Made by a program: the position numbers and the translations under genes
DNA from: Bryum argenteum
Taxonomy: Eukaryota; Streptophyta; Bryopsida; Bryales; Bryaceae
DNA length: 64,000 nt
Reading direction: 5' to 3'
NCBI GenBank assembly: GCA_037043015.1
Contig: CM073326.1
Span: 14,454,345-14,518,344, forward strand
In this document: positions 1 to 11,385 of the stretch, piece after piece
Position numbering within the stretch: position 1 is the first letter of the stretch
Layout: every line of letters starts with the position of its first letter
The notes under the pieces: model-generated
What the model was told of the DNA's origin: nothing
Databases searched by the model: none
The model's input: only the letters and a program-made list of their open reading frames with translations

Positions 1-3000
1 GTACAAACGAAACACCCCAACGTGTATCTGCCACTTTTGAAACGCCTTAGTTTGTGGTCTCTAGTAAGATGGTACTACGGCTGCAGTACGAGTAGGTACT
101 ACTATGATCGGATGATCGATCAATGGGGCTCACACAGGATTTCTAAGTCCTTGAATAATCTACAGAGAACACGAATTCCTCTACCAGTCATATGATGATA
201 CTACTACGATCGAGAGAGAATGTAAACTTACGAGCAGCGCTTTCGATCTATCTATCAATGCATTGGGTTGTAGCGAGAAGGAGAACGAAGGAGAAAAAGA
301 AAGCGGCGATGGTGGGGGGTTGCATTGGTGGGCTGCATGGCCTCCACTATGATGCGCGATCATACAGGCATCTGGTCCCGGGCTGTCTGTCTCTGTCCAG
401 GTTCACGGCTGATGACTGCATCTTTCTTCGTCGGTTCCTGGCAGTATCGTTCGTTCGTTCGCCTTCGTATCCCACGTCGAATTCTGGGTCCTGGACTTCG
501 TTCGTTCTATCGGAGTGTACTCCACGTCTGATTCTCGTTCGACCTAGTACTTTCGAGAGTATTCATTCGTTTGTCCACGTCAGATTCTCGTCCGATCTAG
601 TACGTTCGAGAGTGTTCATTCGTTTGTACGTTCGTCCATGGAGGTCGGTGGGTTGTTTTGGTGTACGATCGTTCGTCTGACAGTTACCTTGACAGTGTCA
701 GTACATTTGGTAAGCTCATATCGATTGCTTTGGAACACTTTCCTAATTCGGACTGTTCTTTCCCTTTTGGGAACCCTAATCAATGAATCTGCTTTTGAGT
801 TCAAAGCCACTTTAACGAGGAAAAGGTAGGTTTTATCTTCTTTTTCGTCTTATTAGACGCAAGATAAATGTAACAAGAATTAGGTAGAAAACATGAAAAA
901 ATTATTATATGTTAGAAGGTAGGCTGAAAATATTCAAAATGGTGAAAATTGCAAACATCAACTAGGAGAGCAATTACTTTTTGAATATTCTAAATTGCTC
1001 TGATGGGTGTACATTGATGTAAAGGAGTTGAGTTCATTCTCATATCTATTATATTCGTCCAAAGTCAAGACTCCTAAACCTGTAGGTGTGTAGGTGTCCG
1101 GAATTTTGAAATTGAACATCTTGGATGACAAGCTAAGCTTTGAAAAAGCTATAATGTTTTTAACAAATATCCATATTTGACTTCATTCAAACATGTTGGT
1201 GGAACTCATTCCAATAGAAATATCCTTATTTTGGTAAATGCCATCTCTTCATCACTCTTCGAAGGGTTTAGAGAGAGAAAAAAAATGCTTTTCAGAATCT
1301 CCTCATTAAGATGCATTCAAAAATATAGCTATTTTTTCACACAGAATCTATGGGGAGGTGTAACGTAATTTTGAATTTGCTCTTTGGAATCTTTGGGACC
1401 TTGAGACCTAGCCAAATGATTCCTTTGTTGAATTGGAACTCAATATAAGTCAAATCTCATATTTTCCCAAGGACATTTGCACATGCATACAGTGACAAAC
1501 AAAACGGAGTACAATTATGACTCACCTCCATTCAAAAAATCATATCATAAGCATAAGTGAGCCAAATTCAAATGTGTCTAAACAAAAATTGTAGTACATA
1601 ATTTGCACAATTTAGAATGAAGCCAACTTTCTTGTGCATTGCCTGTAAGGTAATGCCAAACATCACCTTGAACATGTATATGCCTTTCATCAACAAAAAT
1701 CAACATTTGTGTGCTTAAAATAATATTCAAATTATGAAAAAACAAATGATTATTGTAAATATGGCACATAATAATCCTCTATGGAATTGATAGCACGCAA
1801 TGTTAGTGGGCTTTACAAATGACCTATACAAATCAATATTGGCCATTATTGCATGTATTTCATTTTTTATTTGAAATGTTTTCAATCTTGAATAAAATCC
1901 TTTATAACTTGATTGTTTATATTGGGATGATGTGATGATTTTCTTATTCAACCCTATTGATGTTCCAATGATGATTGATGAAAGCTTTCCATCTACTACA
2001 ATGATTTCCCTTACTTGCATTTTAGTGAAGCCATTTCATAAAAATTCTAATGCGTCATCTTGACCCTTCTTTAATTTTAATGCTGAAAATTCTTATAATT
2101 TGCTTCCAAGGCCACACCGGCTAGCATGGAATCCAAGCCCGCTAACCTATGTTGGCTAGCTGGACGGGGCTCCACCCCGGTGTGGCCATGCTATCAGTGG
2201 GGGCAATGAACCCCAACCATACAGCTAAAATGGAGAGTAGAACCTGCAACCTCCTCATTGGGGGCAATAAACCCCAGCCATCGCATTCTAACTTAGTGCC
2301 TTCGAGATTGGTAACGACACATGACACTTCCCATCCAAGTTCCGGATTTCCAAATAGAACGGTACAATCTACTGTTGTGGTTGGTAGAGATACGATTGAT
2401 GAATCTGACATCATCACGTACCAATGCAAATTGGATATGAGAACGTGCACAAATATCAATATCAAAAACAGTGTGATAATGTAGGCCTACTCTCTTTTAA
2501 AAAAAATTAAAATAGTGTAGGTACCAGCAACAGTCCAGTCCAGCACAAGAGTCGTACGCCAAAGGGTCAGTCAAAAGGGGCAAGTGGGCACACTGTTAAT
2601 AGTTCCAATGTCCTTATGCTGTCGTCCACCAGCCCAGGTGGGCCAAGTTGCACTTGTCATCCACTCATCCCTGCATCTTTTAAAGTAACAGTCGCAGTGG
2701 ACCCACTATTTCCTGCATCAACAGTAAATCAAGCTCTCCCCAATCCAATTGTTCATGCACAAGAGAGAACTACTGCTCATTACTTTTATCTATTTAAATT
2801 AGTGTGCATGCTGGGACAAGTTGGGTTCGTTTCTTAGGGTACATGCCTCCAAACACCCACTTGCGAGCCCTAATTCACTGCACCCCGTTTTCGTTCAGTG
2901 CAAGTTGGTTCTCACTCTTTGTGTTTTTTGGTTTTTTGTCTTTCTTTCTGGAGCATTTTCTGGTTTACATTCTGGTCAGTGATTACAAGATTAGGGAATG

Positions 3001-3118
3001 GATTTGATGCTCTCTTTTTATTGGTTGAGTACAGGTCTCTTCCATTCTTCCTGCATGTAGCATTGGAGATGCTATGATGTCGAGATTCAGAAGTTATTCA
3101 TGTAGCTTCCGAAGAATA
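1..3118. other. Intergenic DNA, no convincing gene
   Basis: Open frames here are short, overlap each other and carry no recognisable motif. The stretch from about 200 to 680 is rich in TTCG and contains a short tandem duplication; the stretch from 840 to 2100 is AT-rich. A small inverted pair (GCCACACCGG at 2111-2120 and CCGGTGTGGC at 2177-2186) brackets about 55 bp and may be the ends of a tiny fold-back element. Just right of it two GGGGGCAATRAACCCC stretches lie about 65 bp apart. I see no splice-site-bounded coding segment and no RNA gene. Confidence 0.6.
522..627. repeat. Two 53-bp tandem copies
   Basis: Two adjacent 53-bp copies begin with CCACGTC at 522 and 575 and end with TTCATTCGTTTGT. 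They differ at a handful of sites. The flanks are also TTCG-rich, so this is probably a small slippage product. Confidence 0.75.
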
Positions 3119-3332
3119 GAGAAATCCGCTAAGTAGTCCCCAGTTTGGACCTTAGTTGATCCCCAGTTGGTCCCCAGTCCGTCGTTTCGTGCCCAGTTTT
3201 CGGTTATCCGCTAAGTAGAGCAAACTGGGGACCAAATGCACGAAATTGGGGACCAGATGTAAACTAGGGACCAAATCACTCTATAAGAGGCCGAAGCTTG
3301 TAGAATTGAAGGTCTTTTTTGTTGTCACAAGC

Positions 3333-4511
3333 ATGGAGCCTCCTGCTAACTCTGATGAGTATTCTAGCTCCTCTTCTACCTCCTCTATGGACTCTACGTC
3401 TTCTTCTAGCAGTGACGATGAAATGGACGACATGATGATTCTGGCTTGCACACTTGGTGTGGCAAATAGTACTGAGCATTTCTTTGGACATGAGGTAGAG
3501 GCGGGTGCGGGGCAATCAGTGGATCCAAATGTTGCCGTTCGTGATGTTTTGGCTACGATGAGGGCAACTCCAGCGCTTTTCAAGACTTTGACAAATTTCA
3601 CTCTTGCTGAGTTTGATGAGCTTGCATCCATTGTTGTGCCTACCATCAGGAGTTCAACTAGAACTACTGGTGAAGCTCCTATTCTTCTAGGTAAACCGTA
3701 CAAGTTGACCCCTCAGCAACGCCTTCTGAGTTTCATTTTATTCTTGAAACATGATAATACTACCATGCACGATGCGTTCATGTGGAATTGGTCCAAGAGT
3801 GCTTTATGTGATGATACTCTCTTCATTGCATCTTGCATCAATGATGCACTTGCAAATGAGATACGATGGCCAACAATGGAGGAGAGAGTTACACTAGGTA
3901 CGGAGATTGCTCAATTTCAAGGTTGCATTGGGATTATTGATGGGACTCTAGTGGAGATTGAAGGCCTTGGAACAATGAAGAACACAAGACATGGTTCAAC
4001 GGGCGCAAGAAGATGTATTGCATGAACAACATAGTCATTGTTGATCACCATGGTCTATTTATCTATGTGGACTCGGCTACCCTGGTTCATTCCATGATGT
4101 GACTCTTCCGCGCCACTCGAGATCCATAACAATTGGCGGGAGTATTTTACACACGAGGAGGAGTATTTTGAGTCACATTAGGAGATCAGAACTACATGGG
4201 TGAAGAGATGTACATCATGCGAAGGTTTGGAAGACGGGAGTTGGCTCGAGATGGAGATGCACTGCTATCGAGCTTACAACAAAATGCATCTTTGGTCTGA
4301 GTTCAAGTGGAATGGGGAATAGGTGGTGAAGAGAAAATGGAAGCGCCTTATGAAAAGGTTTGATTCAACAAAGCCAAAGTACAACTACTTATTCAAATCA
4401 AGAACTATTTTAACTAACTTCCTACATAGAAGGCGCATGGACTTCACCTTCCAAGTCATTGGAGAGCAACATGATAATCCTGCAGAGTTTGGATGGGATG
4501 GAGACTACTAG
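3333..4511 (+). pseudogene. Harbinger transposase, copy A (frameshifted)
   Basis: The predicted start MEPPANSDEY opens a Ser/Asp/Glu-rich N-terminus, followed by the transposase core. The first catalytic Asp is in GIIDGTLVEI near 3935-3965. From about 3960 the frame is lost. Compared with copy B at 33307-34491, this copy lacks single bases near 3960, 4067 and 4110 and has a cluster of substitutions and small indels up to about 4310. It then returns to clean similarity (KRKWKRLMKRFDSTKPKYNY) up to the stop at 4509-4511. The clustered damage within about 350 bp, with clean sequence on either side, is odd. It should not make an active transposase. Confidence 0.88.
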
Positions 4512-5423
4512 CTATAGGTCCAGAACCTCTCTAACCTTGGCCTTGAACTCCTCTTCTGAAATTACACCCAACTCCTTAGCTTGCTTGAGCATGTCCATCT
4601 TCACCTTGTCCTTCTTAGTTCGAATCATCTCCAACTTCTCTTTGATTAGCTCATCTTTACGCATTGACAAGGCTCCCTTGTACTCAACGTTAGTTTGGTA
4701 TTGTTTAGCAAGAAGAGCAATACTAGAGGTTTGCTGATGCAACATTTCAGCTTTTGTCATGGTCTTCTCTTTCTCCAAAGGCATAGAACTTGATGGAATG
4801 GAATTTGTTGTCATACCTCCTGATGAAGTTGGTGTCAATGTAGGAGTTCGACCAGCAGTCGCAGCAATGGGAGATGGAGTGGGTGCAGGCGCTGCCGTTG
4901 AAGTAGACATCGGTGTAGAGGTAGAGTGCGGCGGTGTAGAGGTTGGGGATGACACTACCATGCCTTCAATCAGGCTTTGTCTTCGCTTCAGCACGTTCCT
5001 GGTGCCATGTCCATCAGTAGACTTCAATCGCATCAAAACGTCTTCACTTTGTAGGACCACCATCTCTGCTCCATCATTGTTTGAAGTTCCAGTCTTCAAA
5101 TCTTTCAAAGTTTCTCGTAGCCTGTCTTTTAGCGTGTCCTCTGCAAGTGTAGACTCAGGATAACTTTGAAGGTAATGCTCATAGACTGCTTTCCATACAA
5201 TTGAAGGAATCAATTGAGTAACATGCTTCCTAGTTTTGCTATATTCACCAAACTGTTGATTGTATGACGCTACCATGGTGCTCAAATGTGTTGATTCAAC
5301 CATAGCACGAGCCCCCTTCTCCCTTCGCGGTGCTTTTGCCCTGTGTTGAGTTGGACCTTCAACATCAGATGCTCCCGCTTCTCCCAGTGAAGCACTCGGG
5401 GGGGATGAACGAGTGTCCACCAT
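4512..5423 (-). CDS. Harbinger accessory protein (303 aa), intact in copy A
   Basis: An open frame of 303 residues starts MVDTRSSPPSASLGEAGASD. It has a basic segment (HRAKAPRREKGAR, about 28-40) and a helical block around 45-115 (SYNQQFGEYSKTRKHVTQ, then IVWKAVYEHYLQSYPE) that could be the Myb/SANT-like DNA-binding module typical of Harbinger second ORFs. A Thr/Ser/Pro-rich linker follows at about 160-215, and a charged C-terminal helix (KDELIKEKLEMIRTKKDKVK) at about 255-275. In the family the accessory protein binds DNA and carries the transposase to the nucleus; that role is inferred here from position. It ends exactly where the transposase ends on the other strand. The homologous frame in copy B is broken near its start by a shorter C run. 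Confidence 0.8.
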   Translation of the reverse strand: MVDTRSSPPSASLGEAGASDVEGPTQHRAKAPRREKGARAMVESTHLSTMVASYNQQFGEYSKTRKHVTQLIPSIVWKAVYEHYLQSYPESTLAEDTLKDRLRETLKDLKTGTSNNDGAEMVVLQSEDVLMRLKSTDGHGTRNVLKRRQSLIEGMVVSSPTSTPPHSTSTPMSTSTAAPAPTPSPIAATAGRTPTLTPTSSGGMTTNSIPSSSMPLEKEKTMTKAEMLHQQTSSIALLAKQYQTNVEYKGALSMRKDELIKEKLEMIRTKKDKVKMDMLKQAKELGVISEEEFKAKVREVLDL

Positions 5424-6074
5424 ATCTGTTCAAAAATCAATAAGAAAGGCTTGAACATGAAAAAAAAAAAAAAAACCCTAACTGATATTTCATGATCTGA
5501 AAATCAAAGAGAATCAAGAAATTGAGGTTCACAAGGAGAGGAAGCAATTCACTGACCTAAGAGAGGGAGAGGAAGAAATTTGCAGCCGTGAAAGTGAAAG
5601 CGGAGCCGGCCAGAACGTAGCCTGCCGAAAATGGACCCTGTCAAAAACGGCCGAGTCAAAGCGAAAAACAAAGTGAGCCGCCAAAAACGAGACTGGAGCG
5701 CCCGAAAACAAAAATGAGAGCATGCCTGTGCTTGCTAGAGCGCAATGAAGCTTGCATTTGATGTTCTCCAAAGGCAATTGAGCTTCTATCTCATTGAGAA
5801 CTGTACAAAAGATTGAAACCCTAGAAAATACGGAATTAGGGAGATCCAGCTTACATGCGAAGCTTGATGCGGTGGAGCGGAGCGTGCCTGCGAAGGATTT
5901 GCTGCATCGGTCGATGCGGCGTACTTGCTGAAGTGTCTGATTTCTTGATGGAAAAAATTTAGGGAGCTTCGGTGGCGAGCGATGATGCAACGGTAGTCGC
6001 AGAGACCGCCGTAATAAAAAATATTCCGACGGCGATTGCGAGTCGTCTTTCAACAAGCTCGACCAGCTTCTCAG

Positions 6075-6295
6075 CCTTCGCGATCTTCGGCGCCGAAGCT
6101 CGTCTGCCGAAGCTGGTCTGCCTTCGCTATCTTCGGCGCTGCCTTCGCGATCTTCGGCGTTACAGAAACCTTCGCGATCTGCCTTTGCGATCTTCGGCGC
6201 TGCCTTCACTCTCTTGGCGCCGCCCCGCGATGCTTGCCGTTACGAAACCTTCGCGATCGCCTTCGCGATCTTGGCTGCCCCCTCGAACTCTTCAC
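6075..6295. repeat. GC-rich GATCTTCGGCG-type degenerate repeat inside Harbinger A
   Basis: TTCGCGATCTTCGGCG and close variants recur many times in about 220 bp, separated by CTGCC or TTACAGAAACC spacers. The block lies between the accessory gene's start and the right TIR. It is much richer in GC than the flanking host DNA. Copy B carries the counterpart at about 31540-31735 with a different arrangement of units, so the array has changed since the copies split. Confidence 0.8.
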
Positions 6296-6644
6296 TCTAG
6301 CTTCTCATTTGTCTTTGGAATTCAGGCACCAAGTCGAACTAGGGACCAAACTCGGAATACCATCACAATCGGTGCATTCTTGAGTTTAGCCCCCAGTTTG
6401 ATCGTAGTGTAAAAAGTTGGTGCCCAGTTCGACGTTTCGTCCCCAGTCCGACCAAAACTGGGTGTTCTCGTCCCCAGTCCGTCGTACTTAGCGGATTTCT
6501 CTATTGTGTAAAGTAAAAAAGTTACAAATTAAAAATATTCTAGTAGAATTATCAAAATGGTGTTGACCACGTATTAAGAGGCTATATTCTTGGACCTCAA
6601 ATATCATACGTCACATACATATTACAAGTTTTTTTTTTGTTTTT

Positions 6645-7613
6645 AACCCCTAAACGTCCCTAGTGTCGAAAAACGACATTTTGGATGAAGGGCAGAAACT
6701 TTGAAGAGCCATAACTTCTTCATCCAAACTCCGTTTTTGACGAAATCACTTGGGTTAAGTCACAAATCAAGTCTAGTTTATGTTGTAAAAATTGCAGACT
6801 CACCAAATAAAGTATGAATAAATGGCATGGATATTAGTGAAGGCAGCTTTTGTTTTTGGGTTTTCAAACATTTGGCATGTTTTACCATTGCAAGCCAATT
6901 ATGTGAAATCTAAAATTGTTTTTCATGTATTTTTTTTCATAGGTTTGATATTTAGATGCATCCCAACAACTTTGTAGTGGGAAGTTTTTTAATCTAGATA
7001 ACTTTGGTATTGGCTTTGCAATGATGTTTCTACGATGAAAAAAGTGAAAAAATGGATGATTTTTGAAGAGCTATATCTCCTTCATCCACCGTTAGATTTT
7101 GACGTTATTTTTTGGGATGGGTTCTAATTATAGTCTATTTTTAGTGGTAGAAACCTTGACCCAATCGAGGATATATTGAAGAAAAGGCATGGATTGAGTG
7201 CGAGGGGTCTAGTTTTGGACTATTTTTCCTTTGTAAAATTTTTGGCAGTTTTCACGACTACAAGGCTACTATTTGAGCCAAGATTTTTTTTTGATGATTT
7301 TTTTTTGGTACAAGAGTGTCTTTGAGATGAAGATGAACAACTTTCTAGTTGCTGATTTCTTGATTGCAAATTTCATGTTGGTAGTATTTTCACTTCAAAG
7401 TGAAAATGATGGTATTTTGTAGCCTGTTTTGTGCACTAATATGTTATGATCTCGCAATCTATGAGGTCTCATGAGTCAAGTTTTGGTCCACATGATCTAC
7501 TACAAGTCTATTACAAGTTTGTACGGTTGAGATCTGAATAGCATATCTTTATTTTCATTTATATCACTTTTTTTGAAAATGAGTTTTTGGCTAAAAATAC
7601 CCCAAGGACGTTT

Positions 7614-7621
<8 letters not shown>
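6645..7621. mobile_element. Non-autonomous TIR element, TAACCCCTAAACGTCC family (full length)
   Basis: The left end reads TAACCCCTAAACGTCCCT from about 6645. The right end, GGACGTTTAGGGGTTTA, finishes near 7621, giving imperfect inverted ends around 977 bp. There is no coding potential. The left part carries landmarks that recur elsewhere in the window (GAAGAGCCATAACTTCTTC, AACATTTGGCATGTTTTACC), so this is the reference copy of a dispersed family. Related pieces lie at 17100-17745 (inverted), 38290-38680 (right half) and 47158-47410 (left half). A (TA)n tract adjoins its right end. I cannot assign a superfamily. Confidence 0.7.

Positions 7622-7657
<36 letters not shown>
7620..7657. repeat. 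(TA)n microsatellite
   Basis: About 18 uninterrupted TA units directly right of the TIR element. They may have grown from a TA target-site copy or may be the preferred insertion site. Confidence 0.95.
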
Positions 7658-7658
<1 letters not shown>

Positions 7659-8177
7659 AAAGAAAATAAATTTATGCACTCATTATTTACTTCTTTATCA
7701 AACGAAAAATTTCACCTTGAGATTCTCGTCGACATTAAAAGTAAGTAAGTGATTATACATAGTGAAACAACATGGTTACCATTGTTATCTACAAGAGGAA
7801 CTTCAGATGCTAAGTCACCACATAGCTTCTTAATTCTGTTAAGCCCACAATCTAAAACAGTGCTCAACAACACTACATCACAATCCATCTTCAAAATTAA
7901 AAGTTTCACAACACGAATCACTTTTTGTTTGGTCTATTACTGATAATTATCTAGTGATTGTGAAATTGCTATTCTTTAGACTTAGCATGATTGTACGTTT
8001 CAGTTTTGAATGTAAACTTGTGAGCTGAAGTGCATTGGCTTACAAATGACATAGCATGGTGCTTGAGTTCGGGAACAAGACCTTCATTGACCTTCAACAA
8101 GAGAGTGGGGTGTGTTTACGATATTACAAAATGAGAATGACAACAATAATGTTCTAAATCAGAGTTCTAGTAACCAA
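7658..8177. other. AT-rich spacer, no gene seen
   Basis: Only short overlapping frames on both strands, with no motif or splice-bounded exon. It joins the microsatellite to the fold-back element. Confidence 0.6.
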
Positions 8178-8445
8178 CACTACTACAATTTTGGGGCTTG
8201 CAACTTTTTCTTCACAAACGTTGCTCAAGTTTAACAACATTTTGGAACTTGCTTGAGCATCGTTCTCAAGAAAATAAGCAACTTTATCGCATCAGTAAGC
8301 AACATTTTACATAATCTAATTGAGAGAGTTGCTTATTTTCTTAAGAAAGTTGCTCTAGCAAGTTCCGAAACGTTGCTAAACTTGAGCAACGTTTACGCAA
8401 AAGCAAGGTTTGTAACATTGCAAACCCCTCTCTTTTCTATTAGTA
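8178..8445 (+). mobile_element. Fold-back MITE, CACTACTA ends, copy 1
   Basis: This 268-bp element starts CACTACTACAATTTTGGGG and ends near TATTAGTA, with CAA next to both ends as a possible 3-bp target copy. Almost the whole element is one long inverted repeat: GTTGCTCAAGTTTA..., GGAACTTGCTTGAG and AAGAAAATAAGCAAC on the left are mirrored as complements on the right. There is no coding capacity. Two further copies lie at 12990-13259 (inverted) and 35373-35639. The CACTA-type tip and possible 3-bp duplication suggest a CACTA-related MITE, but no autonomous partner with these ends was found here. Confidence 0.8.
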
Positions 8446-10526
8446 CAAAATTGTTTGGTCCATGCAACGGCCTGAAAAAGTCCTATTGTGAACCCACGAA
8501 ACGGTTCACTCTAGCGGGAATGCATTTCCGCAAGGTTTTGCGCTTCATTGTCCTATTTTTATGAGTTAGTTAAAGCATTTTAGCTTGTTGCCTTGTTATT
8601 TGTTTGTGACCCACTCTAGGTGGGAGGTTTTTGCCCAATTGGCCCCTTATCCTCTTCATCCCTAGTGGTGCTCAACCACTTGGGGTTTAACCATGTGGAT
8701 GAAATTGGTACCTAGGACGGATGAAAGTCCGTCCTTGGTTGGATGAAGCTTTTTGCTTCAACCTCCCTTGGTCAAGCAAAGAAGGGAGGGAATTTTTTTG
8801 AAGCGTGGTGTGTGTTTTTTGAATCTAGATCTAGTTTTTGAGAGAGTGTGGCCGTTGTGAATCTTGGGAAGTGGGTGGTCCTTTGGAACTTGGTTCTTGA
8901 CGGCCGTTTTGGAACAAGTGTGTGTGTGTGAGCTTGAGGAGTGTTTTAGGGAAAAAGAAAAGATCTACCTCTAATTTTTGTGATTGACCGATTTTTTTTG
9001 AAGCGCTTTGTTCTTTGGACTTTGGAGAGCCATATCTCGAGATCTAGGAGGGCTGGGAGACGCCCTTTTGGATTCGGGAGCGCCTTCAAGTGGTCTTTCT
9101 AAAAAGACTAGGCGCAACTTCAGTGGAGCGAGGACGGAGGAGTGGTGGCCGATCAGTGGAGGTGGGGTCTGCTGCGGCGGCGCGATTAGAAGGTCCGACT
9201 TTGGAGAGTCATATCTCGAGATCTAGGAGGAAGCGAGAGGCGTCTTTTGGATTCAAGTGCGTCGTCAAGATATCTTTCCAGCAAGCTAGAGGTTGCTCCA
9301 AGAGGAGCAAAACAAAGAATCGACGGCCATTTTTGTGGGGGGTCAGGAGTAGTAGCATCCGGAATCGGAGGGAGCCCCTCTCTCACTCTAAATCCTTGGA
9401 TTTTTGTTTTTTGTGTGGGATTGATTAGTTTGAGTGTTAGAGAACCTTATTTAAAAAAATTGGTGATTGTATTCACCTCAAAAAGCAATAATTAGTTGTA
9501 TCTTCTTGGAATTGTGATGAGATGGGTTGTCTTGTAAGTATTGGAGTGTGTTGAATTGTTTTGGTTGTTTCTCTTGGTATGTGAGTTGATTGACGTGATG
9601 CATGGAAAGTTGCGTGTTGGTGGTTGTGTTGATTGAATTGGTGAAGTACATCTTTGTAGTTTCTTAGTTAAAGTAAAGTGATCCGGTGAGGTTAGCGCGG
9701 AGACGCCACGCCCAATTCCACCGGATCGAGGTGAGAGTTTGCGTAGTCTTGGGGCTAATTTTTAGGGTTTTGAGCGTGACGAGAGTCACGCCTGGGTCTT
9801 TAGAAGAGAGGCCTAATTTAAATAGGTGTAGGAGTGAACATGTCCCAGGGGTTAGGATCTTTGTTAAGTGATATATTTATGGATTGGAGGTAATTGGGAT
9901 GACTTGTGAAGTGGTTTAAGTTGAAATTTCTCCCCTTTAGGTACTTAAGTGAATCTTGGAGTATTTGAATTGATGTGGTTTTAGGGGTTTAAGGGTGCAA
10001 TGGGTACCAAAATAACCTCATTTTTGATTGTGAAGTGTCTACAGGTAAGGGTAGAAGCGAGTGGGATTGTGGTGGCCGATTAATAGTCATTCTAGAGAAG
10101 TAAGGCGTGTTGAACTTAATTAGAGTGGGCAATTGTTCTACCATTCCAACCCCATACTTAGGCTAAGAAAATCACTCACATTCAAGTTTTGTCCATTGCT
10201 TGGAAGGGGTTGTCACCTACCCCCACCCCTTGGCCCAATTTGTGCCCACTTCCTTCTTAGGAGGGATTTGGTGTCACACCTATGAAGGATTCTTGACTTA
10301 AAAAGTTATATGAAGGAATCTTGACTTGTTTAAATTGCTAATACCAAGTATTTGCACACAACCCTAATACCATTAAAATGGCTCGTTTGATTAGATGGCA
10401 TGTTTTGGCCTTTCAAGGTGCTCAAAACAAAACAAATAAGATAAGATTTTGGTGGTATTTAACCTTCAAACACTATTGAGAGACAAAAATTTCTTAACTT
10501 GTTTAAAAGCAGACTCAAAAAAACTT
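8446..10526. other. Non-coding stretch with an internal 180-bp-spaced duplication
   Basis: No long frame is convincing. A block starting GACTTTGGAGAGCCATATCT at about 9018 recurs, diverged, at about 9198, including the phrase CTCGAGATCTAGGAGG. Short inverted motifs such as GACGGATGAAAGTCCGTC (8717-8734) occur upstream. The style (long, ORF-free, with internal duplication) resembles the LTR or leader of a large LTR element, but I cannot find paired ends, so this stays a guess. Confidence 0.4.
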
Positions 10527-10582
10527 TAGTGGCCATTCAAGCCCTTGAAGTATAGTTTGTTGAAGGGCTTGAATGGCCACTA
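10527..10582. other. Perfect 20-bp-stem hairpin
   Basis: TAGTGGCCATTCAAGCCCTT (10527-10546) is followed after 16 bases by its exact reverse complement (10563-10582). No other stem this long and perfect was noticed outside transposon ends. It could be a very short fold-back remnant or a small-RNA hairpin. The loop is short for a plant miRNA precursor, and neither reading is supported by anything else in the sequence. Confidence 0.9.
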
Positions 10583-11385
10583 GCATGTACCAGATGTAGA
10601 GGGGCTAAGGAGGTACTTAGCCTTGAATTCACTGCAGGCAAGCGGGCAGTCACATCTCACCCGAAAGTCAATCATCGAAGACCGCTCCAAGCTTGTAATG
10701 TAACGCCATAACACCATGCCATGACACAACATCGTTTCCTCCAACTCCAATTTTACTCAGTCCCACCATCACACAAGTTGGGCACTCACTTGTCAATTGC
10801 ACTTTTCTTCTCTTGCTGCAACTAGAGCTGCACTTCTCACCACGAGTTCATGCAGTCCTCCAATCCTCCATTGCTAATTGTACTCCTCTTGCTCCAGTTC
10901 GAACGCCAATTACACTACTATGTCACCACTTTGATAGTCCTCTCTTGCGAATTTCACTCTTTTTGCTGCAGCTCCAACGGTCGTTGAGTGCAAGCGGTTG
11001 TGGTCGGATCGAACTCTGAAGGTATCTGTTTCATCACCTTTTATTTCAATACCTTTTTAACAATTTTAGAAAAGTAGTGACTCTGTTTTGAACTGAGTGT
11101 AGAGCTTTCAATTAATTTGGAGGATGCGAGAGTGATGCAAATGTTGTATGAGTACGAGTGAAGTTCTGAGAGTGCTACACTGTAGGAGTGCTGCATTCTG
11201 GGAGTGTTGCATTGGGGCAATGTCTAAGGTTGCTGTAACACAACGTCATTCTCCATTCGTGTACAAGGGCTGCATTGTAGGAGTGAATTTGCATGTGATG
11301 AATCATTTCTATAATTCAGCACTCCCACAACTACTATGTTATTAGGGTGGCTAACAACTTGCCTCCCATTTGCTGAATTTGCAGG

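Larger units (their letters stand above)
3119..6501 (+). mobile_element. PIF/Harbinger DNA transposon, copy A (3.38 kb)
   Basis: The ends are inverted copies of GAGAAATCCGCTAAGTA (3119 onward; reverse complement ending at 6501). TA lies immediately outside on both sides. Inside each end the short motif TCCCCAGT and its complement recur several times, forming subterminal repeats. The element carries two convergent genes: a DDE_Tnp_4-type transposase on + (3333-4511, frame broken) and an accessory ORF on - (4512-5423, open). Their stop codons abut with no base between. Family: the transposase motifs identify PIF/Harbinger, which normally duplicates a 3-bp TWA target, so the bare TA flank is slightly unusual. 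A near-identical inverted copy lies at 31316-34704. Confidence 0.92.

Noticed and set aside
192-680. Open frame of 162 codons at the left edge
   Set aside because: It overlaps several other frames, follows the TTCG-rich repeat and has no recognisable domain or splice context.
4759-5163. Plus-strand frame opposite the Harbinger accessory gene
   Set aside because: Antisense shadow present in both element copies; the accessory ORF is longer and motif-bearing.
5529-6209. Minus-strand 226-codon frame in Harbinger A
   Set aside because: It runs through the GATCTTCGGCG repeat and disagrees with copy B; repeat-derived.
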